NCBI RefSeq assembly: GCF_000022365.1
Contig: NC_012804.1
Coordinates: 682,001-746,000 of the forward strand
Reading direction: 5' to 3'
Length of the DNA: 64,000 nucleotides
Source: Thermococcus gammatolerans EJ3
Lineage (GTDB): Archaea; Methanobacteriota_B; Thermococci; Thermococcales; Thermococcaceae
Part shown: piece by piece, positions 9,224 to 17,947 of the stretch
How the letters are laid out: every line of letters starts with the position of its first letter
How positions within the stretch are numbered: position 1 is the first letter of the stretch
Translations under genes and position numbers: made by a program
Notes under the pieces: model-generated
Database searches by the model: none
Told to the model about the DNA's origin: nothing
Seen by the model: only the letters and a program-made list of their open reading frames with translations

Positions 9224-9226
9224 CCT

Positions 9227-9242
9227 GAGTTAACTAAAACTC
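9227..9242. promoter_or_regulatory. GAGTT-N6-AACTC inverted repeat upstream of the CBS/HPF gene
   Basis: GAGTT-aactaa-AACTC lies just after the deaminase stop and about 20 bases ahead of the TTTAAATC TATA box of the gene at 9305. The half-sites equal those over the DUF1931 promoter but with six rather than three bases between them. The position fits an operator. The match is short and may be chance. Confidence 0.25.
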
Positions 9243-9304
9243 TGGCGGTTGCAAAGGTTTAAATCCCCAGAGAACCAATATATAAATTGCAGGAGGTGGC
9301 AGAA

Positions 9305-10477
9305 ATGGTCGGAATTCAGGTGCAGGAGGTAATGACCGACAGGTTCGAGAAGATAGACATTGACGCCCCCCTTTCTGAGGCGATAGGAATCTTCGAGAAG
9401 GAAGACCCCGACCTCATTCTCGTGTTCGATGGGAACCTGTACAAAGGTGTTCTAACGCAGGATTTGATTATCCGCTCCCACCTCAAGTGGGATCCAACTA
9501 AGGCCAAGGTCAGGGACGTTTACAAGCCCGCTCCCGTCATAAAACCGGATGAGGATCTCAGCAAGGCTGCCAAGCTCATGATGGAGGTTGACCTGCGCTC
9601 CCTCCCCGTTGGGGAGAGTAAGGCTGAAATCATCGGCGTTATAAACGATATAGCCCTCCTCGAGAGGGTTTCCGAGGGGGATTTCGGAAAGAGAAAGGTT
9701 GAGGAGTTCATGACCAAGGACGTCATAACCCTTAAGCCAGACGATACCGTCGCCAAGGCCCTCGCGACGATGCGCGACTATGCGATATCGAGGATTCCGA
9801 TAGTTGACGAGGAGGGCAGGCTTGAGGGTCTCGTCACGCTCCACGACCTCATAATCCGCTTCATAAAGCCCCGCTTCAGGGCCCAGGCCGGAGAGCTTGC
9901 CGGTGAAAAGATACCGCCCTTCAGCATGCCCCTTCGCGATGTCATGATAAAGGGCGTTATAACGATTCTTCCGGACGCGAAGGTCAGGGAAGCGGTCGCC
10001 ACGATGAGGGACAACGATATAGACGGTTTAATCGTTGTGAACGAGGACAACAAGGTCGTCGGAGTTCTTACAGTCAAGGACTTGCTCCTCCCCATATCAA
10101 AGATGACAGAGAAGGAGGCCCGCTTCTACCTCCAGCTCGGAGGGGATGCGGCAATACTCAGCGACTTCACGAGGGAGAGGATAATCAGCGACATCAGGCG
10201 CTTCGTCGATGGCTACGAGGATTTACTCGGCCAGGAGGGCATAATATATCTCTACATCAGGCGCTTCAAGGAGAAGTTCAGGGGAGTGCACCTCTACCAG
10301 GCTAGGATGAGGGTCGTGACTGACAGGGGCGTCTTCGTGGCCACCGGCGAGACGTGGGGTGCAATTCAGGCCGTCCACGACGCTCTCAGGGCCATTGAGA
10401 GGCAGCTCCTCCAGAAGGCCGAACTTGAAAAGGACATCAGGTACGCTAAGAGATTCCTCGAGAAGCTTGAGTTCTGA
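9305..10477 (+). CDS. four-CBS protein with C-terminal HPF-like (ribosome hibernation) domain
   Basis: A 390-residue protein with four CBS repeats in two Bateman pairs, about residues 5-125 and 135-275, and a C-terminal domain of about 100 residues. That tail (IIYLYIRRFKEKFRGVHLY, then RVVTDRGVFVATGE, ETWGAIQAVHDAL and ERQLLQK) has the beta-alpha-beta-beta-beta-alpha pattern of HPF/RaiA/YfiA hibernation factors. CBS pairs would sense adenine nucleotides, so the expected job is to link energy state to ribosome inactivation. The ATG at 9305 follows GGAGGTGG; an earlier TTG is rejected. TTTAAATC near 9258 is a likely TATA box. The HPF call rests on pattern and not on a search. Confidence 0.75.
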   Translation: MVGIQVQEVMTDRFEKIDIDAPLSEAIGIFEKEDPDLILVFDGNLYKGVLTQDLIIRSHLKWDPTKAKVRDVYKPAPVIKPDEDLSKAAKLMMEVDLRSLPVGESKAEIIGVINDIALLERVSEGDFGKRKVEEFMTKDVITLKPDDTVAKALATMRDYAISRIPIVDEEGRLEGLVTLHDLIIRFIKPRFRAQAGELAGEKIPPFSMPLRDVMIKGVITILPDAKVREAVATMRDNDIDGLIVVNEDNKVVGVLTVKDLLLPISKMTEKEARFYLQLGGDAAILSDFTRERIISDIRRFVDGYEDLLGQEGIIYLYIRRFKEKFRGVHLYQARMRVVTDRGVFVATGETWGAIQAVHDALRAIERQLLQKAELEKDIRYAKRFLEKLEF

Positions 10478-10518
10478 TCCCTTTCCTTTTGGGCTTAACT
10501 TTAATAACCCTTCTTCTC

Positions 10519-10535
10519 TATCACTCCCGGTGATT
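10519..10535. promoter_or_regulatory. Thermococcales glycolytic motif (TGM) before apgM
   Basis: TATCAC-TCCCG-GTGATT matches the TGM consensus TATCAC-N5-GTGATA at eleven of twelve fixed positions. It lies downstream of the CTTTAATAAC TATA box and its right half doubles as the ribosome site of apgM. TGMs are bound by the sugar-responsive regulator Tgr/TrmBL1 in Thermococcales; a site downstream of TATA is associated with repression. Confidence 0.75.
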
Positions 10536-10540
10536 AGGCG

Positions 10541-11776
10541 ATGAAGAAGAGAAAGGGGCTTCTCATAATCCTCGACGGTCTCGGAGACAGACCGATTAAA
10601 GAATTTGGAGGAAAGACCCCGCTGGAATATGCAAAAACGCCCAACATGGACAAGCTTGCGAAACTCGGAATCCTCGGCCAGCAGGATCCGATAAAGCCCG
10701 GTCAACCGGCGGGGAGCGACACAGCCCATTTGAGCATCTTCGGCTACGACCCCTACAAGGTCTACCGCGGAAGGGGCTTCCTTGAGGCCCTTGGTGTCGG
10801 CCTCGACCTCGACGAGGACGACTTAGCCTTCCGCGTCAACTTCGCCACCATCGAGAACGGCATCATAACCGACAGGCGCGCGGGCAGAATAAGCACTGAG
10901 GAGGCCCACGAGCTTGCGAAGGCCATCCAGGAGAACGTCAAACTGCCCGTCGACTTCATCTTCGTTGGAGCCACCGGGCACAGGGCCGTTCTGGTCCTCA
11001 AGGGCATGGCCAAGGGCTATCGCGTCGGCGAGAACGACCCGCATGAGGCAGGAAAGCCACCGCACAGGTTCACCTGGGAGGACGAGGAGAGCAAGCGCGT
11101 TGCGGAAATCCTTGAGGAGTTCGTCAGACAGGCGCACGAGGTTCTTGAGAGGCACCCGATAAACGAGAAGCGCAGGAAGGAGGGTAAGCCGGTAGCCAAC
11201 TACCTCCTAATAAGGGGAGCCGGAACATACCCTGACATTCCGATGAAGTTCACCGAGCAGTGGAAGGTCCGGGCAGGGGCCGTCATAGCGGTCTCACTCG
11301 TCAAAGGAGTAGCCAGAGCGATAGGCTTCGACGTTTACACCCCAGAGGGAGCAACCGGCGAGTACAACACCGACGAGATGGCCAAGGCCAAGAAGACCGT
11401 TGAACTGCTCAAGGAGTACGACTTCGTGTTCCTCCACTTCAAGCCAACTGATGCCGCCGGCCACGACAACAACCCGAAGCTCAAGGCCGAGATGATTGAG
11501 AAGGCCGACAGGATGATAGGCTACATCATCGAGCATATCAACCTAGAGGACGTTGTCATAGCGATAACGGGCGACCACAGCACACCGTGTGAGGTCATGA
11601 ACCACAGCGGAGACCCGGTTCCGCTCCTTATCGTGGGTGGTGGCGTCAGGCCCGACCACACCGAGAGCTTCGGCGAGCGTGAGTGCATGCGCGGCGGCCT
11701 CGGCAGGATAAGGGGCCACGACATAGTGCCGGTAATGATGGACCTAATGAACCGCTCCGAGAAGTTCGGGGCTTGA
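10541..11776 (+). CDS. apgM: cofactor-independent phosphoglycerate mutase, archaeal type
   Basis: A 411-residue enzyme that interconverts 3- and 2-phosphoglycerate without 2,3-diphosphoglycerate as cofactor. It belongs to the archaeal branch of the alkaline phosphatase superfamily. Metal and catalytic marks are LDGLGD near residue 11, the Ser in GSDTAHLSIFG near residue 59, HFKPTDAAGHDNN and ITGDHSTPC near residue 350. The ATG at 10541 is six bases after the GGTGATT ribosome site, which overlaps a glycolytic motif. It stands alone, with a T-rich stretch after the stop. Its product 2-phosphoglycerate is also the substrate of the kinase encoded at 2979-3851. Confidence 0.95.
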   Translation: MKKRKGLLIILDGLGDRPIKEFGGKTPLEYAKTPNMDKLAKLGILGQQDPIKPGQPAGSDTAHLSIFGYDPYKVYRGRGFLEALGVGLDLDEDDLAFRVNFATIENGIITDRRAGRISTEEAHELAKAIQENVKLPVDFIFVGATGHRAVLVLKGMAKGYRVGENDPHEAGKPPHRFTWEDEESKRVAEILEEFVRQAHEVLERHPINEKRRKEGKPVANYLLIRGAGTYPDIPMKFTEQWKVRAGAVIAVSLVKGVARAIGFDVYTPEGATGEYNTDEMAKAKKTVELLKEYDFVFLHFKPTDAAGHDNNPKLKAEMIEKADRMIGYIIEHINLEDVVIAITGDHSTPCEVMNHSGDPVPLLIVGGGVRPDHTESFGERECMRGGLGRIRGHDIVPVMMDLMNRSEKFGA

Positions 11777-11805
11777 ACCCTTAGGGCCAAGCCTCTCAAC
11801 CAGCT

Positions 11806-11827
11806 CTTTAGCTTTTCTTTTCAGTTT
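11806..11827 (+). terminator. T-rich terminator-like stretch after apgM
   Basis: About 30 bases after the apgM stop the sequence reads CTCTTTAGCTTTTCTTTTCAG, a clustered T-tract with no strong hairpin. Thermococcales terminate transcription at such tracts. Position is the main support. Confidence 0.35.
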
Positions 11828-12021
11828 CCAAGAGAGGCCCATGAAGGTTTTCTCTCAATATGATCTTGCCCTTTATTCTTTATGAGTTGCCAAAGCTGGC
11901 ACCTGGGGGATATCCCGAGGCCTCCTCCAGCCTTTCGAGTTTTTACTTGGTTGGACAATGAGCAGGATACGACCAAAATGTTTATATTGCTGATTTCCGG
12001 GTAATGTAAGGATGATGAACC

Positions 12022-12528
12022 GTGCACGGGAGAAAAAAGGCCCTTATCGGAGTCCTTGCTGGTTTGCTGCCCCTTATCTCGATCGTATTGGGAGGGTTCT
12101 GGGAAGGGTACGACGACGTGATGTTCCTGACGTCTTTCCTGATTTACGCGCTTTTACTGCCGTGGACAGTGGAAGAGCAAGGAGAAGAGACGATCCTCCT
12201 CCTGATCGGATCCATGGCCCTTATGGCACCTGCCATGGACATGCTCCTCAATCAGCCGGGGATTGTGGCCATAACCGATGACTCCGTAGGGCTCAGCTTC
12301 TCAGCTCCGGATTACCTTCTCAGCTCCGCCTCAGGCGTTGCGTACTACACCGCCCTGTCGAGGATATCAAAGAAAACTGGCACTTCTGCCTTCAGAGTCC
12401 AAGGGCTTTCGTATCTAATCGCCACGGTGGGCTCTGTAACTCCACTTGGAATCCTAGGCTTTCTGGGATGGATATTCGGAGTTCCAGTCTCTCATTTCAT
12501 CCACTACCGGGGGCGTGGAACGGACTGA
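12022..12528 (+). CDS. small multi-span membrane protein, function unknown
   Basis: A 168-residue protein with about four or five hydrophobic segments (near residues 8-25, 35-50, 58-75 and 125-155). I recognise no family. It starts at a GTG with GGATGATG upstream; a TATA box GTTTATATTG lies near 11979. It stands alone between apgM and the aldo-keto reductase, with about 245 bases of non-coding sequence before it and about 140 after. The T-rich CATTTTTCC just after the stop may end transcription. Confidence 0.65.
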   Translation: MHGRKKALIGVLAGLLPLISIVLGGFWEGYDDVMFLTSFLIYALLLPWTVEEQGEETILLLIGSMALMAPAMDMLLNQPGIVAITDDSVGLSFSAPDYLLSSASGVAYYTALSRISKKTGTSAFRVQGLSYLIATVGSVTPLGILGFLGWIFGVPVSHFIHYRGRGTD

Positions 12529-12667
12529 CCTTTCATTTTTCCTACTTCTCCAATTTCCTAGGTAGAATCCCTCTCCGAGCCATGCCCTCAGGCTCTATCC
12601 AATATCTTAGCGTTCAGACGGAAACGTTAATTAAATTCAATCCCTAACTATTATGATGGTGTTGAAA

Positions 12668-13495
12668 ATGGTAAAAATTTCTGACCTCAAGATTATAGGC
12701 GACGACAAGGTCACTGCCATCGGTATGGGCACCTGGGGGATAGGTGGCTACGAGAGCCCCGACTACTCCAGGGACGAGGAGAATGTTGAGGTTCTCCGCT
12801 ACGGCCTCGAACTCGGCATAAACCTCATAGACACCGCCGAGTTCTACGGCGCTGGTCATTCCGAGGAGCTCGTCGGAAGGGCTATTGAGGGTTTTGACCG
12901 AGACGAGCTCTTCATCATCAGCAAGGTCTGGCCAACGAACTTCGGCTACGAAAGGGCGAAGAGAGCGGTAAGGGCGAGCGCTAAGAGGTTAGGGACTTAC
13001 ATAGACCTCTACCTCCTCCACTGGCCCGGGACGGAGTGGAGGAAGATAGAGGAAACCCTCCACGCCCTTGAAGAGCTCGTTGATGAGGGACTCATTCGCT
13101 ACATCGGCGTCAGCAACTTCGACCTTGAACTCCTCAAGCGCTCTCAGGAGGCGATGAGAAAGTATGAGATAGTCGCCAACGAGGTGAAGTACTCCCTCCG
13201 CGACCGCTGGCCCGAGACGAGCGGTCTGCTCGACTACATGAAGAAGGAAAAGATTGCCCTCATAGCCTACACCCCGCTGGAGAAGGGTTCCCTCGCGAGG
13301 AACCCCTGCCTGGCCGAGATTGGAAGAAAATACGGCAAGAGCGCCGCCCAGGTCGCGCTCAACTACCTCATCTGGGAGGAAAACGTTATCGCTATTCCCA
13401 AGGCCGGCAGGAAGGAGCACGTGGAAGAGAACGCGGGAGCGATGGGCTGGAGGTTGAGCAGGGAAGATAGGGAGAGGGCAAGGGGGTGCGTCTGA
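12668..13495 (+). CDS. adhD: aldo-keto reductase, AdhD-like
   Basis: A 275-residue NAD(P)H-dependent aldo-keto reductase. The tetrad is visible as Asp and Tyr in DTAEFYG, Lys in ISKVWP and His in LLHWPG. From memory it matches P. furiosus AdhD (PF1960) closely over its whole length, including GMGTWGIGG and AYTPLEKG. I start at the ATG at 12668, six bases after GGTG; the ATGs at 12653 and 12656 leave no ribosome site. Its TGA shares a base with the ATG of the next gene, a WOR4-like oxidoreductase, the same pairing I recall in P. furiosus, so both may act on one aldehyde or alcohol pool. Confidence 0.9.
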   Translation: MVKISDLKIIGDDKVTAIGMGTWGIGGYESPDYSRDEENVEVLRYGLELGINLIDTAEFYGAGHSEELVGRAIEGFDRDELFIISKVWPTNFGYERAKRAVRASAKRLGTYIDLYLLHWPGTEWRKIEETLHALEELVDEGLIRYIGVSNFDLELLKRSQEAMRKYEIVANEVKYSLRDRWPETSGLLDYMKKEKIALIAYTPLEKGSLARNPCLAEIGRKYGKSAAQVALNYLIWEENVIAIPKAGRKEHVEENAGAMGWRLSREDRERARGCV

Positions 13496-15355
13496 TGTTC
13501 ACTTACCACAACAGGATAGCGAGGGTGAACCTGACCGAGGGAACGGTCACCTACGAGGAACTGCCCGACGAGGTGATAAGGAAGTTCATCGGCGGAAAGG
13601 GACTCGGATACTATCTGATTTATTGGGAGGTTCCACCGGGAACCGACCCGCTCAGCCCGGCCAACAAGTTCGTATTTGCAACTGGCGGTTTGACCGGGTT
13701 AATTCCGGGTTCGAGCAAGGTCATAGCGGTCAGCAAGAGCCCCGAAACCAGATTAATCAGCGATTCCAGCGGTGGAGACGCCTTCGGACCCAAGCTCAAG
13801 GGCCACTTCGATGCGCTCATTATCGAAGGGAAAGCCGAGGAGCCCGTCTACCTTTACGTCCACGATGGGGAGGTGGAAATCAGGAATGCAGAGCACCTGT
13901 GGGGCAGGGGCAACTATGAAGTGGCCAAAGAACTCTGGAGGGAGCACCCGAAGGCGAGCTTGGCTTTAATTGGCCCGGCCGGCGAGAGGCTCAGCAGGAT
14001 TGCCAACGTGATTTACGACACCGAGCGCGCGAGCGGGAGGGGCGGTCTTGGAGCCGTCCTCGGAAGCAAGAAGGTTAAAGCAATTGTAGTTGAGCCCGGG
14101 GAGAAGCCACCGGTTGCCAACCCGGAGGAGTTCCAGAAACTGTGGCAGGAGTTCTACGAGCACTTCGCGACCGACCCAAAGTACGAGCACAGCAGAAAAT
14201 ACGGGACGAGCGATGGGCTGAGAAGCTCGGCCTCCCTCGGCATGAGCCCGGCCTACAACTTCTCAAGGCCCTACATTCCCGATGAGCTTGCCAGCAAACT
14301 CGGGGGTGATGAGGTCAAGAAGTACGAGGTTGAACCGGAGTGGTTCGTCCACGGCAAGAGCTGTCCGATTAAGTGCGCCCGCTACGTAGAGGTCGAGTAT
14401 AGGGGCAGGAGAATCCGCGTCAAGCCGGAATACGAGAGCATCGCGATGCTCGGAGCGGCGACTGGAGTATTCAACTTTCCTGCCGTTGCCTACTTCAACT
14501 GGCTCGTCAACAACCTCGGCCTCGACAGCATAGCGACGGGCAACACAATAGCCTGGTTCTTCGAGCTGGTCGAGAGGGGTCTCATAAGCGAGGAGGAGAT
14601 AGGCTTCCCTGTCAAGGGCTTCGGCGACGAGGAGGCGGAGGAGAGGCTCATCAGGCTGATGGCCGAGAGGAAGGGAATCGGAGCGATTTTAGCGGACGGC
14701 GTAAAGAGGGCCTGTGAGAGGCTCGGCAGGGGTTGCGAGTTCGCGGTGCACGTGAAGGGCATGGAAAGTCCAGCTTGGGACCCCCGCGGGAGGAGAACCT
14801 ACGCGCTCAGCTACGCCACCGCTGACGTTGGAGCGAGCCATTTAAGGGGCTGGCCAAGACCCCATCAGCTACCCGAACCAGGGACCCGCTAAGGAGCTTG
14901 TGCCGTCGATGATAGAGAGCAGGGACGAGAGCTACATCACCGACATGCTCGGGGTCTGCAAGTTCGTGCCTTACAGGATGGAGGACTTGGCCGAGCTCTA
15001 CTCGCTCGCAACCGGGGAGGAGTGGACGGTCGAGAGGCTCAGAAAAATTGCCCAGGCAGTTGAGAGCATAGCAAGGATACACAACGCCCTCGACTGGGTG
15101 ACGCCTCCACTCGACGATACGATTCCGCCTCGCTGGTGGGAACCCGAGCCGGACGGGCCGGCCAAGGGCAACGCGGCCTTCATAGACTACGACGACTTCC
15201 TCGAGGCGAGGAGAGAGTTCTACAGGCTCAGGGGCTGGCACGAGGAGCTCGGTGTCCCGCTGCCGGAGACGATGGAGGAGCTTGGCTATCCGGAGTTTAA
15301 GGAAGACGCGGAGCGGGCGTTGAAAGTTGTAAAGAAGAGAATGGGCGTGGAGTGA
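13495..15355 (+). pseudogene. wor4: tungsten aldehyde:ferredoxin oxidoreductase family, WOR4-like, frameshifted
   Basis: Together the two frames give about 619 residues, the normal length for the AOR family, whose members oxidise aldehydes with ferredoxin using a tungstopterin and an Fe-S cluster. Frame one runs to a TAA at 14890-14892 and reaches SHLRGWPRPHQLP; frame two carries on as NQGPAKELVPSMIE and DMLGVCKFVPY to 15355. Removing one base from CCCG at about 14872-14875 joins them. The cluster motif lacks the first Cys: Gly287 stands three residues before Cys290, with Cys294 after. The AdhD-like gene before it supports a WOR4 call. It may be truly broken or a base-call error. Confidence 0.82.
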
Positions 15356-15429
15356 GGTTCTATCGTCTCTTTACTTCGCACTCAAAAGCCGAGCTGGGAG
15401 AATAAGGAAAATGATGCATTTATCCCCCA

Positions 15430-16008
15430 TTACTCCTCTTCTGCCACTTCTTCCCCGGCGAGCTTCCTGAGCTTGTCGAGATCGGGGCTCACCGCTATGA
15501 GAACGTCGCCCTCCTGTATCACGTCGTCCTTTCCGGGGTTGTAGATGTACCTAGTTCCGCGCTTTATCGCCAGAATCCTCGTCCCTATCTTGCTCGGAAG
15601 CTTGAGCTGCTGCAGGGTTTTGCCTATGAGCACCGAGCCGGGCCTGACGGTAACGCGGCCGAGCTCCTCCTCTGTGTCCTCCATTATCCTTCTTATTATC
15701 GGGTGGGGCTCGATGTCGCGCAGGATTATGTCCGCTATCGCGTAGGCGGCATCGCTTATGCGCTCGTTGATGTCGGCCAGATCTATGATGCTCAAAAGGC
15801 TCTCGGGGTCTTCCTCGCTCTTCGCGGCCCTCAGGGCCAGCTTTTTGACCTTTAAAGTTAGGTCGTCCATCTTCTCCTCAAGGAGGTAGACCTCCTCCGC
15901 TATGTCCTCGCTGTTGTAGAGGACCGATGAAAAGGCGAGGTCAACCATTAGGGCCGACAAATCTTTCATCTCCACGAGGCAGTTCCTGATTTCGTCGAGC
16001 TCACTCAT
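15430..16008 (-). CDS. PhoU/TrkA-C (RCK-C) regulatory protein, copy 2
   Basis: A 192-residue soluble protein with an N-terminal PhoU-like helical domain (about 1-110) and a C-terminal TrkA-C/RCK-C ligand domain (about 115-185, with VRPGSVLIGKTLQQL and EGDVLIAVS). It is a paralogue of the protein encoded just upstream, and its ATG lies in the last eight bases of that gene, after GGTGATGAAAC. The two diverge from two MgtE/SLC41-like transporter genes. RCK-C domains bind nucleotides or ions and gate membrane partners, so these are probably regulatory subunits of those transporters. Confidence 0.85.
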   Translation of the reverse strand: MSELDEIRNCLVEMKDLSALMVDLAFSSVLYNSEDIAEEVYLLEEKMDDLTLKVKKLALRAAKSEEDPESLLSIIDLADINERISDAAYAIADIILRDIEPHPIIRRIMEDTEEELGRVTVRPGSVLIGKTLQQLKLPSKIGTRILAIKRGTRYIYNPGKDDVIQEGDVLIAVSPDLDKLRKLAGEEVAEEE

Positions 16009-16606
16009 GTTTCATCACCTTCAGGATTCCCCTCGCTATCTCCTTCAGGTAGTCCAGGGCAGTCCTCGTGCCCCTGCCTATGAGGATGTCCCCGGGCATT
16101 ATCTTGGTGTCCTCGTCGGGGTCAAAAATCCAGCGCTTGCCCCTCCTTATCGCAGACACCCAAACGCCGGTGTTTGTTGCCAAGTCAAGCTCTTCCAGCG
16201 TTTTTCCGACGAGTATGGACTCGGGGGAAACCTGCACCTTGCCGATGGTCTCCTCGCTTTCGAGTATGGCGTCCCTCACCACCGGATGGAGCTTCTCTTC
16301 GAGAACCATCTTCGCGAGGTCGGCGGCCGCGTTGGATATCTCGTCTATTGCTCTCCCCATCTGGAGAATTGCCGTTATCTGCTCGGCCTCCTTCGGGCTC
16401 CTCGCCGCGAGCACTGCCTTAACCATCAGGTGGTAGTTGAGAAGGTCGAGGTACTCCTCGAGCTCAAGGACTTCCTCCGCTATCTCCTTCTCCTGGAACA
16501 GGACCGAGGAGTAGGCCAGGTCAACCATCAGCTCGGCGGTGTTCTTCATCTCGACGAAGATGTCCTTGACGTTGTTGGGAACCTCAATCTCGTCCCATTC
16601 TTCCAC
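16001..16606 (-). CDS. PhoU/TrkA-C (RCK-C) regulatory protein, copy 1
   Basis: A 201-residue paralogue of the downstream protein, with a PhoU-like helical region (about 5-115) and a TrkA-C domain (about 120-195, VSPESILVGKTLEEL and PGDILIGRG). The start is a GTG at 16606 after GGTGAGAACGG; no in-frame ATG precedes the conserved part. The fold type matches the structurally studied P. horikoshii PH0236 family. It heads a two-gene operon reading away from the transporter pair, with about 105 bases between the divergent starts, enough for two back-to-back promoters. Confidence 0.82.
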   Translation of the reverse strand: MEEWDEIEVPNNVKDIFVEMKNTAELMVDLAYSSVLFQEKEIAEEVLELEEYLDLLNYHLMVKAVLAARSPKEAEQITAILQMGRAIDEISNAAADLAKMVLEEKLHPVVRDAILESEETIGKVQVSPESILVGKTLEELDLATNTGVWVSAIRRGKRWIFDPDEDTKIMPGDILIGRGTRTALDYLKEIARGILKVMKHE

Positions 16607-16712
16607 CCCGTTCTCACCGAAGGGGAAAAGGAGGGGAATTTTATTTAGTTTTCGCCGAAAAATTTATACTCCTTCCACCTATTGAAGCTCGGGGTGGCAG
16701 TGGTGGAGAGTG

Positions 16713-17903
16713 ATGGCGGTGATAGTCTCGAAGGGAACGGCCGGCTACAGTGGCTGGCGCGAACGCCTGAAAGGGACGTTTCTCATCACGTTTCCAGCCC
16801 TTCTCCTGTGCCTAGCCCTTGATTTCGTTGGGGGCGGAATCCTGGGAAAGAACTTTGAGAAGATACTGACCCATTATCCCCTCATTCTCGTTATTCTTCC
16901 CGGAATGATGGACCTCAGGGGGAACGTTTTTGGGGCTCTGGCATCGAGGCTGACCACCGCCTTATACTTGGGAAAAATAAGCCGCATAAGGGACCCCGAC
17001 GTTACGACCAACATCACGATGGCGATAACGAGCTCCACGATTCCACTGATAATCCTCTGGGTGGCCGGAGCCGTCCAGCTGGGCCTCTCGCACTCGGCGA
17101 TTGTTGTCCTCGCCATCGTGGTTTCTTCGGCCCTTTTTATAGGCCTCGTCCTCGGCTACTCCACCGCCTTCATCACGGTTGTGCCTTACAAACACTCCAT
17201 TGACCCGGACACAATCGCGGCTCCACTGATAACCTCTGTGGCTGACCTCATAACCATACCGAGCCTCGTCTACCTGATATTCTTCTACGAGAGGCACCCG
17301 GATGAGTTTTACGCCTTTACGGCCCTCATGGTTGCCCTGCTATTGGTGCTCATCTACCGGTCGAGGTTTACGGGGGAATACCGGAAGTCCTTCAGGGAGA
17401 TAACGCTGATACTCACCGCCTTGGCGATGATAGAAATTTTCTCGGGTTCCACGCTTGAGCACTACGGTGAGGTCATATCCAAGGTCATAATCCTGAGCAT
17501 AATGTATCCCTCAATCCTGGACAGCGTTGGTAACTTCTCCTCGATTGTTGCGGCAACAACCTCAACCCGCCTGAACCTTGCGGGCCCCTCCGAACTGCGG
17601 AGCCGGGATTTTGTCGCGGACGTCGGTTCGGTTTTACTGCTCTCGCCAGTCATAGGCCTTCTCACCAACCTCATAGCAGTCTACGTTTCTCACCTCGCAG
17701 GACTTGAAGGAGGCATGATATGGGCATTCGTTGCAACGTATCCAATCCTCGTCATCGTTAACGCGCTGGTGGGAATTGGAGTTGCTTACGTTGCCTACAC
17801 ACACTCGATAGACCCCGACAACGTCGCGATTCCGACTGTGACGACTATCTCCGATGTCCTCGGTACTGTGTACGTCGTTCTGCTCGCGGAGAGCCTCGCA
17901 TAA
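16713..17903 (+). CDS. MgtE/SLC41-like divalent cation transporter, copy 1
   Basis: A 396-residue polytopic membrane protein made of two MgtE-type halves. Each half has a GN motif (LPGMMDLRGNVFG near 65; YPSILDSVGNFSS near 265) and a later acidic motif (HSIDPDTIAAP near 165; HSIDPDNVAIP near 365), the places where MgtE binds Mg2+. It has no cytoplasmic N or CBS domain, so gating must come from elsewhere, likely the divergent PhoU/TrkA-C proteins. I start at the ATG at 16713 after GGTGGAG. TATA-like AAAATTTATAC lies near 16661. The paralogue follows after 44 bases. Confidence 0.85.
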   Translation: MAVIVSKGTAGYSGWRERLKGTFLITFPALLLCLALDFVGGGILGKNFEKILTHYPLILVILPGMMDLRGNVFGALASRLTTALYLGKISRIRDPDVTTNITMAITSSTIPLIILWVAGAVQLGLSHSAIVVLAIVVSSALFIGLVLGYSTAFITVVPYKHSIDPDTIAAPLITSVADLITIPSLVYLIFFYERHPDEFYAFTALMVALLLVLIYRSRFTGEYRKSFREITLILTALAMIEIFSGSTLEHYGEVISKVIILSIMYPSILDSVGNFSSIVAATTSTRLNLAGPSELRSRDFVADVGSVLLLSPVIGLLTNLIAVYVSHLAGLEGGMIWAFVATYPILVIVNALVGIGVAYVAYTHSIDPDNVAIPTVTTISDVLGTVYVVLLAESLA

Positions 17904-17947
17904 ATTTTAATAGCCTACCTTTCTATTCTCTAGAAGGTTGGAAATCC

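Noticed and set aside
11780-11850. A short minus-strand peptide (MGLSWKLKRKAKELVERLG) overlapping the end of apgM
   Set aside because: About 34 codons with no ribosome site or promoter; it lies in the likely terminator of apgM.
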